57,496 nt of DNA from Thermus altitudinis (GTDB taxonomy: Bacteria; Deinococcota; Deinococci; Deinococcales; Thermaceae): contig NZ_JAKTNQ010000015.1 in assembly GCF_022760835.1 (NCBI RefSeq), positions 1 through 57,496 on the forward strand. Direction: 5' to 3'. The notes under the pieces are model-generated. The model was not told where the DNA came from. It did no database searches and was given only the letters and a program-made list of their open reading frames with translations. The first letter of the stretch is position 1. Each line of letters opens with the position of its first letter. Of the stretch, positions 24,890 through 33,841 are shown piece by piece. Position numbers and translations under genes: made by a program.

Positions 24890-27697
24890 ATGAAGAAAAG
24901 GCTAGTCACGCTACTGGCAGGGCTTTTGACCGTGCTCTCCATGGGCTTCGGTCTGGCCCAGTTCTCCGACGTGCCCGCCGGCCACTGGGCCAAGGAGGCG
25001 GTGGAGGCCCTGGCGGCCAAGGGGATCATCGTGGGCTTCCCCGATGGCACCTACCGGGGCAACGAGACCCTCACCCGCTACCAGGCGGCCCTCATCATCT
25101 ACCGCCTCCTGCAGCAGATTGAGGAGGAGCTGAAGGCCAAGGGCGAGTCCCCTACCATGGAGGCCATGGCCCCTGAGGACCTCGAGGCCCTGAAGAACGC
25201 CGTGCAGGAGCTGGCCGCGGAGCTGGCCGCCCTAGGGGTGCGGGTCTCGGCCTTGGAGGATAGCGCCGCCACCAAGGAGGACATCGCCCGCCTGGAGGCC
25301 ATGATCCAGGAGCTCAAGGCCATGCCCATGCCTGAGGTGGAGCCCGGCATGGACGCCGCCGCCCTCCAAGACCTGGCCGACCGGGTGGAGGCCGCCTCCA
25401 TCGCCGCCGACACCGCCTTGGCCCAGGCCCAGCAGCTGGCCGAGCAGCTGGAGGCCCTGGCCCAGGATGTGGAGGGGGTGAAGGGCGACCTAGCCGCCTT
25501 GGGCACCCAGGTGGAGGCCAACGCCCAGGCCATCCAGGCCCTGAATGAGCTAGCGGTCCTCCTCAACCAGGATGTTCTGGCCCTCCAGGACCGGGTGACC
25601 GCCCTGGAGAAGCTGGTGGGTGGCGGTGCTGAGCTTCCCGACCTGGAGCAGTTCGCCACCAAGGAGGACGTGGCCGCGGTGCAGGAGTTCGCCGCCGCCC
25701 TCCGTTCCGACCTGGTGGGCCTCTCCGAGAAGGTGTCCAAGCTGGAGGGCCAGGTGGCGGAGCTCTCCCGGGTGCAGTACTCCATCAAGGGTTCCCTATC
25801 GGCTACTTACGGCACGGTGGTGACCAATACCGCGAACAACTTTGACATTGACCGTCTCTTCCCTAACACCTTCTCCACCGGCGTATTCGGCAGTGCCACC
25901 TCCAATGTGCAGAGGGGAGACAGCAACCAAGGCAACATCTCCTATGGTGGGGCGAGCCTCTCCTTTGGCCTTAAGAACACGGCTCCCAGCGCCCAGGGCC
26001 TGGCGGTCTCCGAGGCCAGCGCCAGCTTCGGGATTGACGCCTTTACCGGTACTTTCTCGGGAACTCCGACCATCTACTTCAACGAGGCCAAGGTGAAGGG
26101 CAGCGTGGATGGGCAGCCCTTCAGCGTGGCCTATAGCCGAGAGAACAGCGCCTTCAAGTTCAACGATTACCTCTTTGCCAACGACCGGGATACCGAGGCG
26201 GCCAACCCCCGCCAGGGTATGGTGGCCACTTTCAGCGCCACCAAGTTCCCCCTAGCCCCGGAGGTCACCTTGGTGACGGGTGTTGCCGGTACGACGGCAA
26301 AGGACGGTTCCCCGGCCCTAGCTGCGGGCAACTACTTTGGGGTGCGCACCGCTGTGAAGCCTTTCTCTGGGCTTAACTTGGCCCTCAACTACGCCACCAA
26401 CCTGGGCAACAAGTCTGCTATCGGTGTGGATGGGGGTCTGGAGGTGGGCCCTGTTAGCTTGACGGGTCTTTGGGTGTCCTCCCAGGCGCCCGGTGCTCCG
26501 GTGGCCAATTTCTTTGACAACACCCTTTCCAACTGGGCGTACTACGTGCAAGGCGAGGCTAAGCTGGGGCCCGTTAGCCTCTCTGCCAATTACCATGCGG
26601 TGGACCCTCTTTATGCGGACGGCCAGGCCGGGATGTCGGAGAATGAGGACACCACCTACTATGGTGGGGTAAAGGCCGGCGCGCCTTACGGGGACGATAC
26701 CCGGGGCTTTGGCGTCCAGCTTTCCGGTGGCGTGGGTCCGGTTGGCATCAAGGGCTATGTGGAATCGGAAGGAGATTACTCCTTGAGCCCAGGGAGTGTA
26801 AAGGATGCCTTGGGCGTCGCGGCCACCTTGGGGAGCTTCCGCGGCTTTAGCCTGACCGGGTTCTACAACGCAGCCTTTACCGGGGGTACGGGTTACCTTA
26901 GCCTTACCACACCAAGCGATGCCATTAACCCCGGTACCACGTACTACTACACCATCGAGAACCAAAAGTACTCCTCCAGCTGGGGTGTGCGGGTGGCCCA
27001 CGACGGCAAGGCCCAGGATGCCTTGGTGCCCTCCCTTAACCTCACCCTGCAATACGCTAACTTCTACGTTTCCGGCTACAACGACATCCAAGCCTACTTC
27101 AACTTGGCTAACCCCTTGAAGCTGGCCTTCCTGAACTTGAGCCCGGGCTTCCGGTACCATAGCTTTACCCAGGCCACTCCGGCCACCGCTCCCACCGGGG
27201 ATTACACCACCCTTAAGGCCGGAGCCCAGGTGAGCACCGACCCCATCCTCTTTGGCCTGGCCTTGGACGGGGCGGTATCCTACCGCAAGACCGATTACGC
27301 CGGCAACGGAAGCGTGGTAGCTAATCCCACCACTACCTACGAGCTGTACTGGCGCGCCGGCGTCAAGATCAACGATTTCCTGGCGCCCAAGCTCAACTTC
27401 AGCGTGGCCTACGCCCACTACGAGGGGGACAGGCTGGCAGGTGTGGGCCTTCCCGTGGTGGGTAGCGGGAACCAGGCCTTCAACTTTGCCCGCGACCGGG
27501 TGTACCGGAGCCCTGACCCCATTGCCGCTCCCTGGTTGGCTACCCCGGGCACCCAGGCGGGCCAGCTGGAGGGCTTCTACCTGGAGGCCAAGTACTATAA
27601 CCTGACCGTGGCCTACGGGGAGTTCGCCCTCGGGCCCCTGGGTTCCTTCACCGATTACGGCCGGGGCTTCAAGATCTCCTACAACGTGGACTTCTAA
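24890..27697 (+). CDS. slpA: S-layer protein SlpA (SLH domain plus beta-barrel)
   Basis: 935 residues. Signal peptide 1-23; SLH domain ~24-75 (FSDVPAGHWAKEAVEALA, GIIVGFPDGTYRGNETLTRY) that binds the pyruvylated cell-wall polymer; a long coiled coil ~85-300 (repeats of heptads such as VEGVKGDLAALGTQVEANAQ); then a ~630-residue beta-strand domain of outer-membrane-porin type ending in Phe. The N-terminal third is almost the same as T. thermophilus SlpA from memory, while the barrel diverges. It links the outer envelope to peptidoglycan and forms the regular surface array. It has a strong promoter, a structured leader and its own terminator. Confidence 0.95.
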   Translation: MKKRLVTLLAGLLTVLSMGFGLAQFSDVPAGHWAKEAVEALAAKGIIVGFPDGTYRGNETLTRYQAALIIYRLLQQIEEELKAKGESPTMEAMAPEDLEALKNAVQELAAELAALGVRVSALEDSAATKEDIARLEAMIQELKAMPMPEVEPGMDAAALQDLADRVEAASIAADTALAQAQQLAEQLEALAQDVEGVKGDLAALGTQVEANAQAIQALNELAVLLNQDVLALQDRVTALEKLVGGGAELPDLEQFATKEDVAAVQEFAAALRSDLVGLSEKVSKLEGQVAELSRVQYSIKGSLSATYGTVVTNTANNFDIDRLFPNTFSTGVFGSATSNVQRGDSNQGNISYGGASLSFGLKNTAPSAQGLAVSEASASFGIDAFTGTFSGTPTIYFNEAKVKGSVDGQPFSVAYSRENSAFKFNDYLFANDRDTEAANPRQGMVATFSATKFPLAPEVTLVTGVAGTTAKDGSPALAAGNYFGVRTAVKPFSGLNLALNYATNLGNKSAIGVDGGLEVGPVSLTGLWVSSQAPGAPVANFFDNTLSNWAYYVQGEAKLGPVSLSANYHAVDPLYADGQAGMSENEDTTYYGGVKAGAPYGDDTRGFGVQLSGGVGPVGIKGYVESEGDYSLSPGSVKDALGVAATLGSFRGFSLTGFYNAAFTGGTGYLSLTTPSDAINPGTTYYYTIENQKYSSSWGVRVAHDGKAQDALVPSLNLTLQYANFYVSGYNDIQAYFNLANPLKLAFLNLSPGFRYHSFTQATPATAPTGDYTTLKAGAQVSTDPILFGLALDGAVSYRKTDYAGNGSVVANPTTTYELYWRAGVKINDFLAPKLNFSVAYAHYEGDRLAGVGLPVVGSGNQAFNFARDRVYRSPDPIAAPWLATPGTQAGQLEGFYLEAKYYNLTVAYGEFALGPLGSFTDYGRGFKISYNVDF

Positions 27698-27713
27698 CCG
27701 GGCTGGCCCCTAG

Positions 27714-27742
27714 GCCCCCCGCCCCCTGGGCGGGGGGCTTTG
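27714..27742 (+). terminator. Intrinsic terminator after slpA
   Basis: An 11-bp, almost pure G+C stem (GCCCCCCGCCC with GGGCGGGGGGC), a three-base loop and a short TTT tract. Confidence 0.85.
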
Positions 27743-27743
27743 C

Positions 27744-27749
27744 TATGGT
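27744..27749 (+). promoter_or_regulatory. -10 box of uvrB
   Basis: TATGGT directly after the slpA terminator, six bases before the uvrB ATG. Confidence 0.45.
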
Positions 27750-27755
27750 GGAGGT

Positions 27756-29750
27756 ATGCCCTTCCGCTACCATGGCCCAAGCCCCAAGGGGGACCAGCCC
27801 AAGGCCATCCGGGAGCTTGTGCAAGCCCTGGGGGACGGGGAGCGCTTCGTTACCCTCCTGGGGGCCACGGGGACGGGGAAGACGGTGACCATGGCCAAGG
27901 TGATCGAGGCCCTGGGGAGGCCGGCCCTGGTCCTGGCCCCCAACAAGATCCTGGCGGCCCAGCTGGCGGCGGAGTTTAGGGAGCTTTTCCCGGAAAACGC
28001 CGTGGAGTACTTCATCAGCTACTACGACTACTACCAGCCCGAAGCCTACGTGCCGGGGAAGGACCTCTACATTGAGAAGGACGCCAGCATCAACCCTGAG
28101 ATTGAGCGCCTCCGCCACTCCACCACCCGTAGCCTCCTCACCCGTAGGGACGTGGTGGTGGTGGCCTCGGTGTCGGCCATCTACGGCCTGGGGGACCCCC
28201 GGGAGTACCGGCAAAGGAACCTGGTGGTGGAACGGGGGGCCCTCTACCCCCGGGAGGCCCTTTTGGAAAGGCTTCTGGAGCTGGGGTATACCCGGAACGA
28301 TATCGACCTGGCCCCGGGCCGCTTCCGGGCCAGGGGGGAGGTTTTGGAGATCTTCCCCGCCTACGAGACGGAGCCCCTCCGGGTGGAGCTCTTTGGGGAT
28401 GAGGTGGAGCGCATCCTCCAGGTGCATCCCATCACGGGGGAGAGGCTGAGGGAGCTTCCCGGCTTCGTGCTCTTTCCCGCCACCCACTACCTTTCCCCGG
28501 AGGGGCTGGAGGGGATCCTTAAGGAGATTGAGAAGGAGCTATGGGAAAGGGTCCGCCACTTTGAGGAAAGGGGGGAGGTCCTCTACGCCCAGCGCCTCAA
28601 GGAGCGCACCCTTTACGACCTGGAGATGCTAAGGGTCATGGGCACCTGCCCGGGGGTGGAGAACTACGCCCGCTACTTCACGGGCAAGGCCCCCGGGGAG
28701 CCCCCCTACACCCTTTTGGATTACTTCCCCGAGGATTTCCTGGTCTTCCTGGACGAGTCCCACGTGACCGTGCCCCAGCTTCAGGGCATGTACCGGGGGG
28801 ACTATGTGCGCAAGAAGACCCTGGTGGACTACGGCTTCCGCCTGCCCAGCGCCCTGGACAACCGGCCCCTGCGCTTTGAGGAGTTCCTGGAGAGGGTGCC
28901 CCAGGTGGTCTTCGTCTCCGCCACCCCGGGGCCCTTTGAGCTTGCGCACTCGGGCCGGATGGTGGAGCAGATCATCCGCCCCACGGGGCTTCTGGACCCC
29001 CTGGTGGTGGTGAAGCCCACGGCGAACCAGATCCTGGACCTCATGGAGGGGATCCGGGAACGGGCGGCAAGGGGGGAGAGGACCCTGGTCACCGTCCTCA
29101 CGGTGCGCATGGCCGAGGAGCTCACCGCCTTTTTGCAGGAGCATGGCGTAAGGGCCCGGTACCTGCACCACGAGCTGGACGCCTTTGAGCGCCAGGCCCT
29201 GGTCCGGGACCTTAGGCTTGGGCATTTTGACGCCCTGGTGGGGATCAACCTCCTAAGGGAGGGTCTGGACATCCCCGAGGTCTCCCTGGTGGCCATCCTG
29301 GACGCCGACAAGACGGGGTTCTTGCGGAGCGAACGGAGCCTCATCCAGACCATCGGCCGGGCGGCCAGGAACGCCAAGGGGGAGGTCTGGCTCTATGCGG
29401 ACACGGTCTCCGAGGCCATGGAGAGGGCCATCCGGGAGACCAACCGGAGAAGGGCCTTGCAGGAGGCCTACAACCGGGAGCACGGCATCGTCCCGGAGAC
29501 GGTGCGCAAGGAGGTCAGGGCCATCATCCGCCCGGAGGGGTACGAGGAGGCTGCCCTGGAGGCCTTGGAGGGGGAGGACCTGAAGGAGCAGATTGCCCAG
29601 CTGGAGCTGGCCATGTGGCAGGCGGCGGAGGCCTTGGACTTTGAGCGGGCGGCGAGGCTTAGGGACGAGCTGCGGGCCCTCGAGGCCCGCCTACAGGGCC
29701 TCAAGGGCCCGGAGCCGGTGCCGGGAAGGAGGAAGCGGAGGCGCCGCTAG
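27756..29750 (+). CDS. uvrB: Excinuclease ABC subunit UvrB
   Basis: 664 residues. It is the damage-verification helicase-like subunit of nucleotide excision repair. Evidence: Walker [21 protein letters not shown] near 35-52, the beta-hairpin region [19 protein letters not shown] near 88-106, DEXH-type box [20 protein letters not shown] near 332-350, [10 protein letters not shown], the motif V-VI segment [20 protein letters not shown] and [10 protein letters not shown], and a C-terminal UVR motif ([20 protein letters not shown]) that contacts UvrC. The stop overlaps the end of the convergent gene by four bases. Confidence 0.97.
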   Translation: MPFRYHGPSPKGDQPKAIRELVQALGDGERFVTLLGATGTGKTVTMAKVIEALGRPALVLAPNKILAAQLAAEFRELFPENAVEYFISYYDYYQPEAYVPGKDLYIEKDASINPEIERLRHSTTRSLLTRRDVVVVASVSAIYGLGDPREYRQRNLVVERGALYPREALLERLLELGYTRNDIDLAPGRFRARGEVLEIFPAYETEPLRVELFGDEVERILQVHPITGERLRELPGFVLFPATHYLSPEGLEGILKEIEKELWERVRHFEERGEVLYAQRLKERTLYDLEMLRVMGTCPGVENYARYFTGKAPGEPPYTLLDYFPEDFLVFLDESHVTVPQLQGMYRGDYVRKKTLVDYGFRLPSALDNRPLRFEEFLERVPQVVFVSATPGPFELAHSGRMVEQIIRPTGLLDPLVVVKPTANQILDLMEGIRERAARGERTLVTVLTVRMAEELTAFLQEHGVRARYLHHELDAFERQALVRDLRLGHFDALVGINLLREGLDIPEVSLVAILDADKTGFLRSERSLIQTIGRAARNAKGEVWLYADTVSEAMERAIRETNRRRALQEAYNREHGIVPETVRKEVRAIIRPEGYEEAALEALEGEDLKEQIAQLELAMWQAAEALDFERAARLRDELRALEARLQGLKGPEPVPGRRKRRRR

Positions 29751-30883
29751 GCCAAGAGGAGGACGGGGTTTTCCAGGTAGAGGGCCACCCGTTCCAGAAG
29801 CCTCTGGGCCAGGGGCGCCTCGAGGCCCGAGGCCGCCAGGAGGCCCCCTTCGTCCAGGAAAAGGCTGGGCTGGCCGGTGTGCACCTCTTCCCCAGTGGCG
29901 AAGCACAAAAGCCCTTCTCCCTCCTCCCCGCCCTCCTGGTGGAAGAGGGCCAGGAAGCTCCCCACTGGCCTTAGGCCCAAGACCCTTTCCCCCTCCACCT
30001 TGCCCAGGAGGGGCCTAAGGGGAAGCTCCAGCTCGGATAGGGCCCGTTCCGCCGCCTTGAGGAGGAAGGGCAGGGGGTTTTCGGGAACCCCATGGACCCT
30101 ACGGAAGGCCTGAAGGGCATTCCTAAGCCCATCGGGATTAAAGCGCAGGCGGTACACCTTTAAAAGGGAAGGTGTGGAGGGGGTGGGGAGGCCTGGAGCT
30201 GGGATAGGTGGGGGGATGGCCGCGGCCAAGGTGGGTTCTGGGGGCTTGGCCTCCTTCCCTGGGGCCGGGGAAGGCTCGTGGGGAAGAAGGTCCTCCTCTG
30301 GGGCCTGGGCGAGGGTGGGCTCCTCGGAGAGCGCTTCCTCCAGCTCTTCCAGGGGCTCTAGGGGAGGGGCTTCCTCCTTGCCGCCGAGAAGCAGGTCTTC
30401 CAGCTCCTCTTCCGCCTCCTCGGGGAGCTCCAGGAGGGCTTCCTCCCCTTGGTCTTCGGGGAGGAAAAGGGCCTCCTCCTCCACGGGGGGAGGGTTGGAT
30501 TCCTCGGCCAGGAGGAGATCCTCTTCCAGGTCCAGCTCCAGGTCCTCCAGAAGGGCGGGCTCGAGGTCCAGCTCCTCCTCGGCCACCTCCTCCACCGCCA
30601 GGGTGGGGGCCTTGGGTGGGGTGGGGAGGACGTCCTCCAGGTCCACCCCTTCCCGGTCCAGGACTTCCTGGACCCGCTTCAGCTCCTCTTCCGGGGGGAG
30701 GGGCGGGGCCTCTTCCGGCATGGGGGGCAGCTCCACCTCCCCGGCCATCACCTTGGCCAGGAAGGCCAGGATGTCCCGCTCCACAATGGTGCCATCGGGC
30801 CCGGTGCCCTGGAGCCTGCGCCAGTCTATGCCGTTTTCCTCGGCCAGACGCCGGGCCAGGGGCGTGATCTTGGGTTCGGCCAT
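29747..30883 (-). CDS. Orphan E3-binding-domain protein with acidic linker
   Basis: 378 residues. Residues 1-45 are a peripheral-subunit-binding (E3-binding) domain: [20 protein letters not shown], then [18 protein letters not shown] very acidic, Pro/Leu-rich linker spans ~65-220. The last ~130 residues ([34 protein letters not shown]) look like a reduced 2-oxoacid dehydrogenase acyltransferase domain. There is no lipoyl domain, and no catalytic HxxxDG motif is visible. It may be a structural or regulatory partner of an E3 or of a 2-oxoacid dehydrogenase complex; no such genes are adjacent. A TATCAT box lies nine bases before the ATG. Confidence 0.72.
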   Translation of the reverse strand: MAEPKITPLARRLAEENGIDWRRLQGTGPDGTIVERDILAFLAKVMAGEVELPPMPEEAPPLPPEEELKRVQEVLDREGVDLEDVLPTPPKAPTLAVEEVAEEELDLEPALLEDLELDLEEDLLLAEESNPPPVEEEALFLPEDQGEEALLELPEEAEEELEDLLLGGKEEAPPLEPLEELEEALSEEPTLAQAPEEDLLPHEPSPAPGKEAKPPEPTLAAAIPPPIPAPGLPTPSTPSLLKVYRLRFNPDGLRNALQAFRRVHGVPENPLPFLLKAAERALSELELPLRPLLGKVEGERVLGLRPVGSFLALFHQEGGEEGEGLLCFATGEEVHTGQPSLFLDEGGLLAASGLEAPLAQRLLERVALYLENPVLLLA

Positions 30884-30891
30884 CTTGGCCC

Positions 30892-30898
30892 TATGATA
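30892..30898. promoter_or_regulatory. Shared divergent -10 element
   Basis: TATGATA serves both strands: plus-strand TATGAT (30892-30897) lies six bases before the GTG of the M29 gene, and minus-strand TATCAT (30893-30898) lies nine bases before the ATG of the E3-binding-domain gene. The two promoters therefore overlap almost completely. Confidence 0.55.
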
Positions 30899-30903
30899 AC
30901 AGG

Positions 30904-31998
30904 GTGGAAGCCAGGTTCGCGGAACTCTTGGCGGCGTACTGCCTCGAGGCCCAGGAAGGAGAGGCCATTTTGGTGGAGGCGGAACTTCCAGCCTTGCCCC
31001 TCCTGCCCCACTTGAAAAGGGCCTTCCTAGGGCGGGGGGCCTACCCTCTTTTCCGCATCGGCTACCCGGGGGAAGGGCGGGATTTCCTCCTCCACGGGGG
31101 GGCTTGGCTGGAGAGGATACCGGAGGTGGAGCGCGCTCTTTATGAAAAGGCGGACAAGTTCCTGCGCATCCTTTCCGCGGAAAACCCCCTGGAGGTAGCC
31201 TCCCTGGACCCCGGGCTTTCCCTCAGGCACCAGCGGGCCTGGCAGCCGCTTGCCGAGCTCCGCTTAAAAAAGCCCTGGGCCCTCACCCTCTACCCCACGG
31301 TGGGCTACGCGGTGGGGGCGGGGATGGGCACGGAGGAGTTCCGGGAGTACTTGCAAAGGGCCTTGTTCCTGGACCGGGAAGACCCCGTGGCCGCTTGGAA
31401 AGCCCTTTCCCGCTTCCAAGAGGCCTTAATCCAGAGGCTGGCCCAAGGAGAGGAGCTTCGCCTCCTGGCACCGGGCACGGACCTAAGGCTTTCCGTGGCG
31501 GGCAGGCGGTGGATCAACTCCGATGGCCGGCGCAACATGCCCTCGGGAGAGGTGTTTACCGGCCCCCTGGAGGACTCCGCCGAGGGCGAGGTGCGCTTCA
31601 ACCTGCCCGCCTTCGTGGGGGGAAGGCGGGTGGAAGGGGTCTACCTGCGCTTCCAGAGGGGCGAAGTGGTGGAGGCCCGGGCGGAGGTGGGGGAAGAGTA
31701 CCTGCGGGCGGCCCTGGCCACGGATGAGGGGGCCAGGCGGCTTGGCGAGGTGGGCATTGGCACCAACTTCGGCCTCACCCGCCCCACGGGCCTCATCCTC
31801 CTGGACGAGAAGATGGGGGGTACCGTGCACCTGGCCCTGGGACGGAGCTATCCGGAAACGGGCGGGAAGAACCAAAGTGTCCTCCACTGGGACCTGGTGC
31901 TTTCCTTGCGGGAAGGAAGCCTTCTTTTGGACGGAAAACCCGTGGTGGAAAAGGGACGCTTCGTGGGGGTTCCTGAACCCCATCCCCTGGCCCCCTAG
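30904..31998 (+). CDS. M29 family aminopeptidase (aminopeptidase T type)
   Basis: 364 residues, GTG start six bases after TATGAT. It is a metallo-aminopeptidase of the thermophilic AmpS/AmpT/AP-T family. The metal-binding region is visible: NMPSGEVFTGPLEDSAEG near 213-230 (Glu), IGTNFGLTRPTGLILLDEKM near 280-300 and GGTVHLALGRSYPETGGKNQ plus SVLHWDLVL near 301-330 (His, Asp). At 364 residues it is shorter than the ~410 of T. thermophilus AP-T, mainly at the N-terminus. It is a cytoplasmic protein without a signal. Confidence 0.9.
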   Translation: MEARFAELLAAYCLEAQEGEAILVEAELPALPLLPHLKRAFLGRGAYPLFRIGYPGEGRDFLLHGGAWLERIPEVERALYEKADKFLRILSAENPLEVASLDPGLSLRHQRAWQPLAELRLKKPWALTLYPTVGYAVGAGMGTEEFREYLQRALFLDREDPVAAWKALSRFQEALIQRLAQGEELRLLAPGTDLRLSVAGRRWINSDGRRNMPSGEVFTGPLEDSAEGEVRFNLPAFVGGRRVEGVYLRFQRGEVVEARAEVGEEYLRAALATDEGARRLGEVGIGTNFGLTRPTGLILLDEKMGGTVHLALGRSYPETGGKNQSVLHWDLVLSLREGSLLLDGKPVVEKGRFVGVPEPHPLAP

Positions 31999-32765
31999 AG
32001 GTCCTTGCGTTCGAAGACCAAAGCGGCCAGAAAGGCAAAGCCCAGGGTGTAGATAAAGAGGAGGGGAAGCCCAAGCCCGGCGGCCTGGGGCCTCAGGTGC
32101 AGGTCCAGGTAGGTGGTGAGGAGAAAGGGGGTAAGGGCGGGGAAGGCCACCAGAAGCCGCATGAGAAGAAGCGTGGCCACCGCCGCCAAGGCGCTGGCCG
32201 TGGTGGAGAGGAAAATGGTGGCGTAAAGGAGGGCCAAGGCAGCGAGGGGCAATAGGACCACCCCCGCCAAAAGATGGGCGTGGAGGAGCTCGCCTAGGGC
32301 CTGCTGGGCGCTCAGGAAGCCCGCGCCGGCAAACCCCCCTTGTCCGAGCCCCGTGCCCCCATAGAAACCACCTAGCCCATGGGGTAGGCCCGCCAGGAGG
32401 CTTCCCAGGAAGCTTGCGCCGAGGAGGGCAAAGGGGTAGAGGAGTACCGCCAGGAGCTTGGCCAGGAGCAGGGCGGTCCGGGGAAGGGGCCTTAGGAGAA
32501 GGCTTTTTAGGGTACCCTGGCTTATCTCGCTACCCAAGGATTCGCTGGCGGCCATGACCACCAAGAAGGGAAAGAGGAACTCCATCCCCGCCAGGAGGCT
32601 TAGGGAGACCACCTGCCAGCCCGAGGCCAGGACCAGGCCGTAGACCTCCTTAAGCCCTGGGGCCAAGGCCCAGAGAAAGGGGAGAAGGAAAGCGGCCAAA
32701 AGGCCAAGCCCTACAGAGCGCAGACGGAAGAGCTTAAAGAGTTCAAATATCACAAGCCTAAACAT
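31995..32765 (-). CDS. ABC-2 type transporter permease
   Basis: 256 residues with about six membrane helices and no soluble domain, starting MFRLVIFELFKLFRLRSVGL, as in single-chain permeases of exporter-type ABC systems. The segment SESLGSEISQGTLKSLLLRP near 73-92 is typical of ABC-2 permeases. Its ATG lies eight bases inside the end of the ATPase gene, so the pair is co-translated. The substrate is unknown. Confidence 0.88.
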   Translation of the reverse strand: MFRLVIFELFKLFRLRSVGLGLLAAFLLPFLWALAPGLKEVYGLVLASGWQVVSLSLLAGMEFLFPFLVVMAASESLGSEISQGTLKSLLLRPLPRTALLLAKLLAVLLYPFALLGASFLGSLLAGLPHGLGGFYGGTGLGQGGFAGAGFLSAQQALGELLHAHLLAGVVLLPLAALALLYATIFLSTTASALAAVATLLLMRLLVAFPALTPFLLTTYLDLHLRPQAAGLGLPLLFIYTLGFAFLAALVFERKDL

Positions 32766-33636
32766 GCTTCACCCTCTCTTGGTAGTAGGCCATCAGGTCA
32801 AACCCTTGAGGGTGCAAGGCCTTGACCCGGTAGCCTTCCCGGAGGAGGACCCTAAGGGCTTCCTCCGGGTTCCCCTCAAAGAGAATGACCTTTCCTTGCA
32901 GGTGGGGATGGGTAATCCCAGGCAGGGTTCTGAGGAGGGCCAGGGCACCCTCCAAGGGCTCGGCCTCCAGGCGAAAGATCTCGCGCCCCTCGAGGCGCAC
33001 CTCGTCCAAGAGCCTGCCCCCGCCCAGGATGCCCACCTTGTGGGCGTAGCGGCTTACCTCCTGCAGGTGGTGGGTGGAGAGAAGGACCGCCACTCCTTCC
33101 TGGGCTAGCTCCTCGAGGAGGCCATGGACCAGCTCCACCCCTTCGGGGTCCAGGCCGCTGGTGGGTTCATCCAGGACCAGTACCTTGGGGTGGTGCAGGA
33201 TGGCCGCCGCCAGGCCCAAGCGCTGCCTTTGGCCTAGGGAGTAGCTACCCACCTTCTGGTCGGCCACGGCAAGCAGCCTAAGCCGGGCCAGCACCTCGCT
33301 GATGCGGCCTTCGTCCTTAATCCCTGCCAAGTACGCCTGCATCCTCAGGTTCTCCCGGCCCGTGAGGTAGGGGTAGAAGGCGGCGGGGGCCTCCACCACC
33401 GCCCCTAGGTGGCGCCGGGCTTGGGGATTCTGGTGCACATCCTCCCCCAAAAGGAGGGCCCGGCCTGCCGTGGGAAAGGCCAGGCCTGTGACCAGGCGGA
33501 TCAAGGTGGTCTTTCCCGAGCCGTTGGGCCCGGCTAGGGCATAGACCTCCCCGGGGCGCACGGCTAGACTTACGTTTTCCAGAATGGGCTTCCTCCCGTA
33601 GCGTTTGCCCAAGCCCTCTAGCCTTAGGGCATCCAT
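32758..33636 (-). CDS. ABC transporter ATP-binding protein
   Basis: 292 residues from the ATG at 33636, selected because a TAGTAT box lies seven bases upstream; an ATG 18 bases earlier overlaps that box region. It has Walker A ALAGPNGSGKTTLIRLVTGL near 33-52, a Q-loop region, signature SYSLGQRQRLGLAAAIL near 131-147, Walker B VLVLDEPTSGLDPEGVELVH near 152-171, and switch His in LLSTHHLQEV. It powers the ABC-2 permease encoded next. The C-terminal ~75 residues are of the usual accessory kind. Confidence 0.93.
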   Translation of the reverse strand: MDALRLEGLGKRYGRKPILENVSLAVRPGEVYALAGPNGSGKTTLIRLVTGLAFPTAGRALLLGEDVHQNPQARRHLGAVVEAPAAFYPYLTGRENLRMQAYLAGIKDEGRISEVLARLRLLAVADQKVGSYSLGQRQRLGLAAAILHHPKVLVLDEPTSGLDPEGVELVHGLLEELAQEGVAVLLSTHHLQEVSRYAHKVGILGGGRLLDEVRLEGREIFRLEAEPLEGALALLRTLPGITHPHLQGKVILFEGNPEEALRVLLREGYRVKALHPQGFDLMAYYQERVKHV

Positions 33637-33642
33637 GGGTGC

Positions 33643-33649
33643 TATACTA
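33643..33649. promoter_or_regulatory. Shared divergent -10 element for the ABC operon and SRP RNA
   Basis: TATACTA gives TATACT on the plus strand (33643-33648), about seven bases before the SRP RNA start, and TAGTAT on the minus strand (33644-33649), seven bases before the ABC ATPase ATG. Confidence 0.5.
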
Positions 33650-33654
33650 CCCAA

Positions 33655-33754
33655 GCCCCCGGTCCAGCGCGACGGTCCGGGCGTGAACCGGGTCAGGTCC
33701 GGAAGGAAGCAGCCCTAAGCGCCACGGGTCGGGTGCCGCTGGGTAGCCGGGGGC
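33655..33754 (+). ncRNA. ffs: Signal recognition particle RNA (4.5S type)
   Basis: The universal SRP domain IV core GTCAGGTCCGGAAGGAAGCA is followed by GCCC, and the flanks pair into one long hairpin: GCCCCCGG at the 5' end with CCGGGGGC at the 3' end. At about 100 nt it is the short bacterial form lacking the Alu domain. It acts with Ffh to target membrane and secreted proteins. No T tract terminator was seen. Confidence 0.92.
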
Positions 33755-33756
33755 AG

Positions 33757-33777
33757 TTATCCACAGGGTTATCCACA
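33757..33777 (+). promoter_or_regulatory. Two tandem DnaA boxes
   Basis: TTATCCACA occurs at 33757-33765 and again at 33769-33777, both perfect matches to the DnaA-box consensus, 12 bp apart and in the same orientation, just after the SRP RNA. Confidence 0.6.
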
Positions 33778-33841
33778 AGGTCTCGGAGTTGCTGGGCGCC
33801 GGGTTTAAACGCGTCAAGCCCCTTGGGAACGGGTGTTTTAC

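Noticed and set aside
26318-27418. 366-codon minus-strand frame inside slpA
   Set aside because: Antisense shadow of the S-layer barrel; no signal peptide or known motif.
30174-30896. 240-codon Ser/Arg/Gly-rich plus-strand frame
   Set aside because: It is the complement of the acidic Glu/Leu linker of the E3-binding-domain protein, so the odd composition is explained.
33655-33841. DnaA boxes as part of a replication origin
   Set aside because: Only two boxes, no AT-rich unwinding region and no dnaA, dnaN or gyrase genes in the window.
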